This document shows, piece after piece, positions 42,213-45,753 of a stretch of 45,753 nucleotides of DNA. The DNA is from JAXDLW01 sp046262515 (lineage in GTDB: Bacteria; Chloroflexota; Dormibacteria; DASZGP01), in contig JBHEMP010000100.1 in the NCBI GenBank assembly GCA_046262515.1, forward strand, positions 1-45,753, given 5' to 3'. A model generated the notes under the pieces. It did no database searches. It was not told the DNA's origin and saw nothing but the letters and a program-made list of their open reading frames with translations. The translations under genes and the position numbers were made by a program. Numbering within the stretch: the first letter of the stretch is position 1; each line of letters opens with the position of its first letter.

Positions 42213-42947
42213 TTAGATGAAGCTCCGAACTTCAATCCCCGCGGCGCCGAGTGTCGCCCGGACAGCCTCGGCATTCTGTACCGCCCCCGGCGTGTCCCCG
42301 TGAAGGCAGATGCTGTCCACGATACCGTCGCGCGCAAGGCGGACAGCCTGCTCGGTAATTACCGACGGGTCTGTGTGCACGGCTTCAGGTTCGGTACGCG
42401 GAACGAGCAGGCCATCCACGGTGTACGCCCGGTCAGCGAAACCCTCATGGATTACACGAAGGCCGGCGTCCCTCGCGCCCCGTGCCAGGGCCGTGCCGGC
42501 CATGACCATGACAGACAACCCTGTTGAATACTTGCGGACCGCTGACACGACCGCCTCGGCTTGTCGTGCGTCATTCAGCACACGGTGGTAAAGGGCGCCA
42601 TGCGGCTTCACATAGCGCACTGAAGTCCCGGCCACCCTGCTAATCCCATCCAAAGCCGACACCTGGTAGAGGACGTCAGCCTCGAGTTCGCCAGGCTCGA
42701 CGTCCATCTCGCGGCGTCCGAACCCCACCAGGTCCGGGTAGCTGACGTGTGCCCCGATAATGACGCCGAGCTCCGCCGCCATCGCGACTGTTCGGCGCAT
42801 GGTTAAAGGGTCGCCGCCGTGGAACCCGCAGGCGACGTTGGCGCTGGTGATCAGCGGTAGGAGGGCGGCGTCGTCGCCCAGCCGCCAACGGCCGTACGAC
42901 TCGCCCAGGTCCGCATTAAGGTCGATAAAGCCCACGGGCATCCCCAT
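42213..42947 (-). CDS. pxpA: 5-oxoprolinase subunit A (LamB/YcsF family)
   Basis: 244 residues from ATG 42947 (TTG 42950 directly precedes, and ATG 42941 is another choice). Diagnostic motifs are IDLNADLGESYGRW at the N-terminus, TSANVACGFHGGDP, GAHVSYPDLVGFGRR and YVKPHGALYH, then SICLHGDTPGA. PxpA carries the hydrolytic step of 5-oxoproline cleavage. First gene of the pxpABC operon, divergent from the Ser/Pro-rich surface protein gene. 5-oxoproline forms spontaneously from glutamine, so this is a housekeeping salvage function. Confidence 0.93.
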   Translation of the reverse strand: MGMPVGFIDLNADLGESYGRWRLGDDAALLPLITSANVACGFHGGDPLTMRRTVAMAAELGVIIGAHVSYPDLVGFGRREMDVEPGELEADVLYQVSALDGISRVAGTSVRYVKPHGALYHRVLNDARQAEAVVSAVRKYSTGLSVMVMAGTALARGARDAGLRVIHEGFADRAYTVDGLLVPRTEPEAVHTDPSVITEQAVRLARDGIVDSICLHGDTPGAVQNAEAVRATLGAAGIEVRSFI

Positions 42948-43003
42948 CAATGTAACCGCCGCTGCCCCGACTCAAGTACGGTCCGGCGACAGATAATGCG
43001 CCC

Positions 43004-43984
43004 ATGGACGTGCGGATCAAAACGCGCCGCCTTGGCGCCCTCCTCGTGCTCACCGTGGCGGTAAGCGCCCTTTTGGCACTGGCGCCCTCTAGCGTGGCGG
43101 CTGCCGCAGCCGGTTCAGTGACGATCAATGGGTCCAGCACCGCCGCCAGCGGCGGGGGCACCAACTCCTTCTCTGCCGTTTACACAGACGCAACGAAGCC
43201 GTGCCAGAACGGTGCGAAGGTGGATTTCGCCTGGGGCCCTCCAGGGGCGCCCAAGGTAATCGTCGCGACCGCGCCTATCTCCGTCCAGCAGTCCTGCTCG
43301 GCGCAGGTGACGGCGGTACCTCCCCCCTGCCAGGCGAACGGGACATACCACGTGCAGGCGTGGATCGACAACGGATCCGGCGGACCTGCCACTAACTCCG
43401 CCAGCAACCTCGTCAGCTATAAGCTCACCTCGCCCAGCCCCTGCCCGAGCCCAACCGGGAATTCCTCCCCGCCCTCGGGGACATCGAACCCATCATCCAG
43501 ACCGGGCGGCGTGACCACGGTGAGCCCGGTCCCCGGCACTCTGTCGCCCAGTGGGAGTCCTTCGCCCGACTCCAGTGCTTCAACGAGCGCAAGCGCCTCG
43601 ACTTCAGCGAGCCCCTCCGACGACGGCACGACGCCCTGCCCCAGCCCCACCGTGTCGGCGCCGCCCGGGACACCGTATCCATCGCCCGTGACGCCATCGG
43701 CGGAGCCAACTCTTACACCCGCCTCCCCCGCCGCATCCCAGCCGGCATTCCCTTCAGCGTCTCCGTCGGGGTCCCCGTCAGCGTCGCCTTCGGACCTGCC
43801 CTCGGCATCGCCGTGCCCGTCGCCGTTTGCTTCACCCTCTTCACCAGGCCGGGCCGTGCCGGCCCGCAGTTTGCCGTGGTGGATCCCGGTACTGATCCTG
43901 GTCGCCCTTCTGGGAGGTGGCGGAGCTGCCCTGGTCGCCACCCGGCCCGCGGGGCCGCCACCCGCGGGCTCGCCGCCCGCGTGA
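43004..43984 (+). CDS. Ser/Pro/Thr-rich anchored surface protein
   Basis: 326 residues from ATG 43004. A GATAAT at 42992-42997 suggests a nearly leaderless message. Parts in order: signal peptide (about 8-35), a small globular domain (about 36-142) with four Cys probably in disulfides, a long low-complexity Ser/Pro/Thr stalk (about 143-300, many SPSAS-type units), one membrane helix (about 304-323) and a short Pro-rich end. There is no LPxTG sorting signal. The design is that of a mucin-like, probably glycosylated stalk holding a small domain off the membrane. Ligand unknown. The Pro-rich spacer is similar in style to that of the M23 peptidase at 4.1 kb. Confidence 0.75.
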   Translation: MDVRIKTRRLGALLVLTVAVSALLALAPSSVAAAAAGSVTINGSSTAASGGGTNSFSAVYTDATKPCQNGAKVDFAWGPPGAPKVIVATAPISVQQSCSAQVTAVPPPCQANGTYHVQAWIDNGSGGPATNSASNLVSYKLTSPSPCPSPTGNSSPPSGTSNPSSRPGGVTTVSPVPGTLSPSGSPSPDSSASTSASASTSASPSDDGTTPCPSPTVSAPPGTPYPSPVTPSAEPTLTPASPAASQPAFPSASPSGSPSASPSDLPSASPCPSPFASPSSPGRAVPARSLPWWIPVLILVALLGGGGAALVATRPAGPPPAGSPPA

Positions 43985-43986
43985 GG

Positions 43987-44769
43987 TTAATTGAGGGCGC
44001 GGGTACCCGGCGGTAGGATCCCACCTGCGAAGACCGCCGCAGCTGCATCCTGCAATGCGGTCAGGGCTACACGCTGAGTGAACGGCCCCGTCGAAACCCG
44101 GGCCACGCCCAGCTCCTGGAGTTCAGAGGTGGGCAGGGAAAGCCCCGGAACGCTGATCACCGTCAGCCTGCGCGGCCCCAGGGCCTCCACTACCGCGGCG
44201 ATTTCGTCCCTTCCCAGCAGCCCCGGTACGAACACCAGCGGTGCGCCCGCTGCCATAAAGGCCCGGCCCCGCCTGATGGCCTCCTGCACCAGCTCCTCGC
44301 GGGCGGCCCCCCTGGGTCCCTTCAGGAACACGTCGGTGCGGGCGTTGAGCACGAAATCGATCCCGGCATCATGCCCCGCTCGCATCGCTGCCTCGACGGC
44401 GCTAACCGCCTCATCGATAGGCTTCATCTGGTCTTCCAGGTTGGCGCCCACGACACCCACCTCGATGGCGCGTCGCACGGCTTCACCAGGATCGCCGTAG
44501 CCGCCTTCGAGGTCCATCGTCACCGGTAGTTCGACCGCATCGACGATCCGACGCACCATGTCGAGGTGGAGTTCGAGGGGAATGTTCTCGCCGTCTTCGT
44601 AACCAAATGTCGCGGCGATGGAGTGGCTTGCCGTGGCCAGCGCGGTGGCCCCCGGGGTTGCCGCGACAACTCGCGCCGAGACGACGTCCCAGACGTTGGC
44701 CAGGACCAGGATCTCCTCGGCCCTGTGGAGATCGAGCAGCGTTCGGGCGCGGGCTGACAGGTCAGGCAT
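43987..44769 (-). CDS. Isocitrate lyase/PEP mutase-family protein
   Basis: 260 residues from ATG 44769. The frame extends 40 codons further, into sequence unlike the family. Barrel motifs: LANVWDVVSARVV, ASHSIAATFGYEDGENIP, VTMDLEGGYGDP and GANLEDQ, the metal- and substrate-binding segments of the PEP mutase-like branch. The KKCGH loop of true isocitrate lyase is absent, so it is not the glyoxylate-cycle enzyme. Related proteins cleave or rearrange 2-methylisocitrate, oxaloacetate or phosphonates, but the substrate cannot be chosen here. Convergent with the surface protein gene (2 bp between stops), and 91 bp downstream of the MFS exporter. Confidence 0.86.
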   Translation of the reverse strand: MPDLSARARTLLDLHRAEEILVLANVWDVVSARVVAATPGATALATASHSIAATFGYEDGENIPLELHLDMVRRIVDAVELPVTMDLEGGYGDPGEAVRRAIEVGVVGANLEDQMKPIDEAVSAVEAAMRAGHDAGIDFVLNARTDVFLKGPRGAAREELVQEAIRRGRAFMAAGAPLVFVPGLLGRDEIAAVVEALGPRRLTVISVPGLSLPTSELQELGVARVSTGPFTQRVALTALQDAAAAVFAGGILPPGTRALN

Positions 44770-44860
44770 CTCGACTAGCTTGCCACAGGTTCCATGGCTT
44801 TCGACGCCCGGTGAAGGGATGACGCAGGTTCTGGAGTGCAGGGCGCGCAGGTTCGCTTTG

Positions 44861-45753
44861 TCAAGCCGCATCGGCAGTGAGCTGCTCACGGCCTCGCACC
44901 ACGATCACCGCGATCGCCACGCTAAGTGCCGCTATGCCCACGTACACGAGGTTCAGCGTGTGAATGCCCTGCACCACGAGGCCGCGCCCCGCAGCGGTCT
45001 GGGTAGCCAGCCGGAGTGGATCCCCGACTCGACTGGGGTCAAGGCCACGGCTCAGGGCGGCGGCGTGAATCTGCGAGGTCAGCAGGATGCCCATCAATGC
45101 CACGCCCACTGCCCCGCCGATGGTCCGTGAGAACTGGTTCATCGCCGTCACCGAGCCACGGTCCCCCCAACCGACGAGCGTCTGCAGCACCACCAGTAGA
45201 GGGCTGAGCAGGGTGCCGAGACCGACGCCGGTGATAAAGGTGGAGATCCCGACCCAGACTATTGGCGTCACTGGCGGTGGCGCAGCCAGCAACGCGGTGC
45301 CAATGAGGATGATCACCGTGCCCGCGAAAACCAGTCGCTGGTAGCCCAGTCGCAACATCAGTCTCCCTGAGATCGTCGCTGCCAGCGGCCAGCCAAGGGT
45401 GAGCGGGGACAGCGCCGCGCCAGCAGATGTCGGGCTCCCTCCCAGCCCGGCCTGTACGTAGAGCGGGACGTAGCTGGTCAGCCCGAAGAAGAGCGTGCCT
45501 CCAAGGATCGAGAGCAGCAGAGCGGGCCCGATCACCGGGTGACTGAGAAATCGAAGGGGGACTGTCGGGCTGGCGGCCCGCCGCTCGACCAGTACAAACG
45601 CGGCCAGGAACGTCGCCGCCAACGCCAGCAGCGGCCATTGCACGCGGCTTCCCGCACCGCCGGTGCCAAACCCGAAAAGCAGGGCGCCGACGCCCGCCGT
45701 CAGCAGCGCGGCACCGAGGTAGTCGATGCTCACCCGGTCACCCTGCCGACGAT
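44861..45753 (-). CDS. MFS multidrug exporter, DHA2/EmrB-QacA type (5' part outside window)
   Basis: The frame is open to the right edge, so at least 297 residues are visible and the N-terminal half is missing. A GTG at 45733 is not the real start, since in-frame codons continue upstream (RRQGDR before VSIDYLGAALL). That joint is the typical linker ahead of the seventh to ninth helices in 14-helix DHA2 proteins. About eight membrane helices are visible, with AMNQFSRTIGGAVGVALMG, the late DHA2 signature, near 200-220. A proton-driven drug efflux role is likely. Substrates cannot be predicted. Confidence 0.85.
   Translation of the reverse strand, partial: RRQGDRVSIDYLGAALLTAGVGALLFGFGTGGAGSRVQWPLLALAATFLAAFVLVERRAASPTVPLRFLSHPVIGPALLLSILGGTLFFGLTSYVPLYVQAGLGGSPTSAGAALSPLTLGWPLAATISGRLMLRLGYQRLVFAGTVIILIGTALLAAPPPVTPIVWVGISTFITGVGLGTLLSPLLVVLQTLVGWGDRGSVTAMNQFSRTIGGAVGVALMGILLTSQIHAAALSRGLDPSRVGDPLRLATQTAAGRGLVVQGIHTLNLVYVGIAALSVAIAVIVVRGREQLTADAA

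Noticed and set aside
1..45753. CRISPR arrays, IS elements, tRNA or rRNA genes
   Set aside because: I found no regularly spaced direct repeats, transposase-like frames, terminal inverted repeats or RNA-gene signatures by reading. A dedicated scan (tRNA and CRISPR finders) would be needed to exclude weak cases.

Overview
This window is GC-rich and tightly packed, with short intergenic gaps, frequent 1-4 nt start/stop overlaps and many GTG/TTG starts. I see no phage, IS element, tRNA, rRNA or CRISPR array. The gene families (an Lhr-type helicase, multi-pass HisKA_3 kinases, a lone LigD-type polymerase, MscL with a zinc ribbon, actinobacterial-style Crp proteins, Ser/Pro-rich anchored surface proteins) suggest a soil or sediment lineage in or near Actinomycetota/Chloroflexota, such as Candidatus Dormibacterota. 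I cannot fix the phylum from sequence alone. Both ends are cut: lhr runs off the left edge and an MFS exporter off the right.

Layout. 1-5.7 kb: lhr diverges from thiD, followed by a secreted M23 peptidase. 5.8-20.4 kb is a signalling district. It holds a CNB-domain fusion protein, a response regulator fused to a class III nucleotide cyclase, a LuxR-type response regulator, a receiver-only protein, three tandem paralogous membrane histidine kinases, a large membrane protein with a duplicated His/Asp motif, a CNB-only protein, a Crp-type regulator and an alpha/beta hydrolase. Cyclase and cyclic-nucleotide-binding proteins lie within 14 kb, so a local phosphorelay-to-cyclic-nucleotide circuit is plausible, though not shown.

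20.4-25.6 kb: a Fur-family regulator diverges from a four-gene Zn/Mn ABC importer, with a striking repeated operator between them, followed by a lipoprotein. 25.6-28.3 kb: a DUF3037/HipA-like kinase pair and a PAS-GAF-GGDEF diguanylate cyclase. 28.3-32.1 kb: a zinc alcohol dehydrogenase behind a 21-bp palindrome, a non-canonical Nramp transporter translationally coupled to a tiny membrane protein, and a YihY-family protein. 32.1-35.0 kb: a B12-dependent acyl-CoA mutase in two subunits. It resembles methylmalonyl-CoA mutase overall but carries the substrate-site residues of isobutyryl-CoA mutase, and sits behind a membrane protein.

35.1-45.75 kb: a stand-alone LigD-type polymerase, an ABC-2 exporter, a receiver protein, a nitronate monooxygenase-like enzyme, MscL, an SDR, the remnant of an alpha/beta hydrolase, the 5-oxoprolinase genes pxpA-pxpB-pxpC, a Ser/Pro-rich surface protein, a PEP mutase/isocitrate lyase-like protein and the partial MFS exporter.

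The observations I rate highest are the receiver-HTH-cyclase protein within the three-kinase cluster, the isobutyryl-type mutase signature, the 13-bp phased repeats at the metal importer, the Nramp-like transporter that lacks the family's metal-selecting residues, the duplicated His/Asp membrane motif, and the hydrolase relic that still overlaps its neighbour's start codon.
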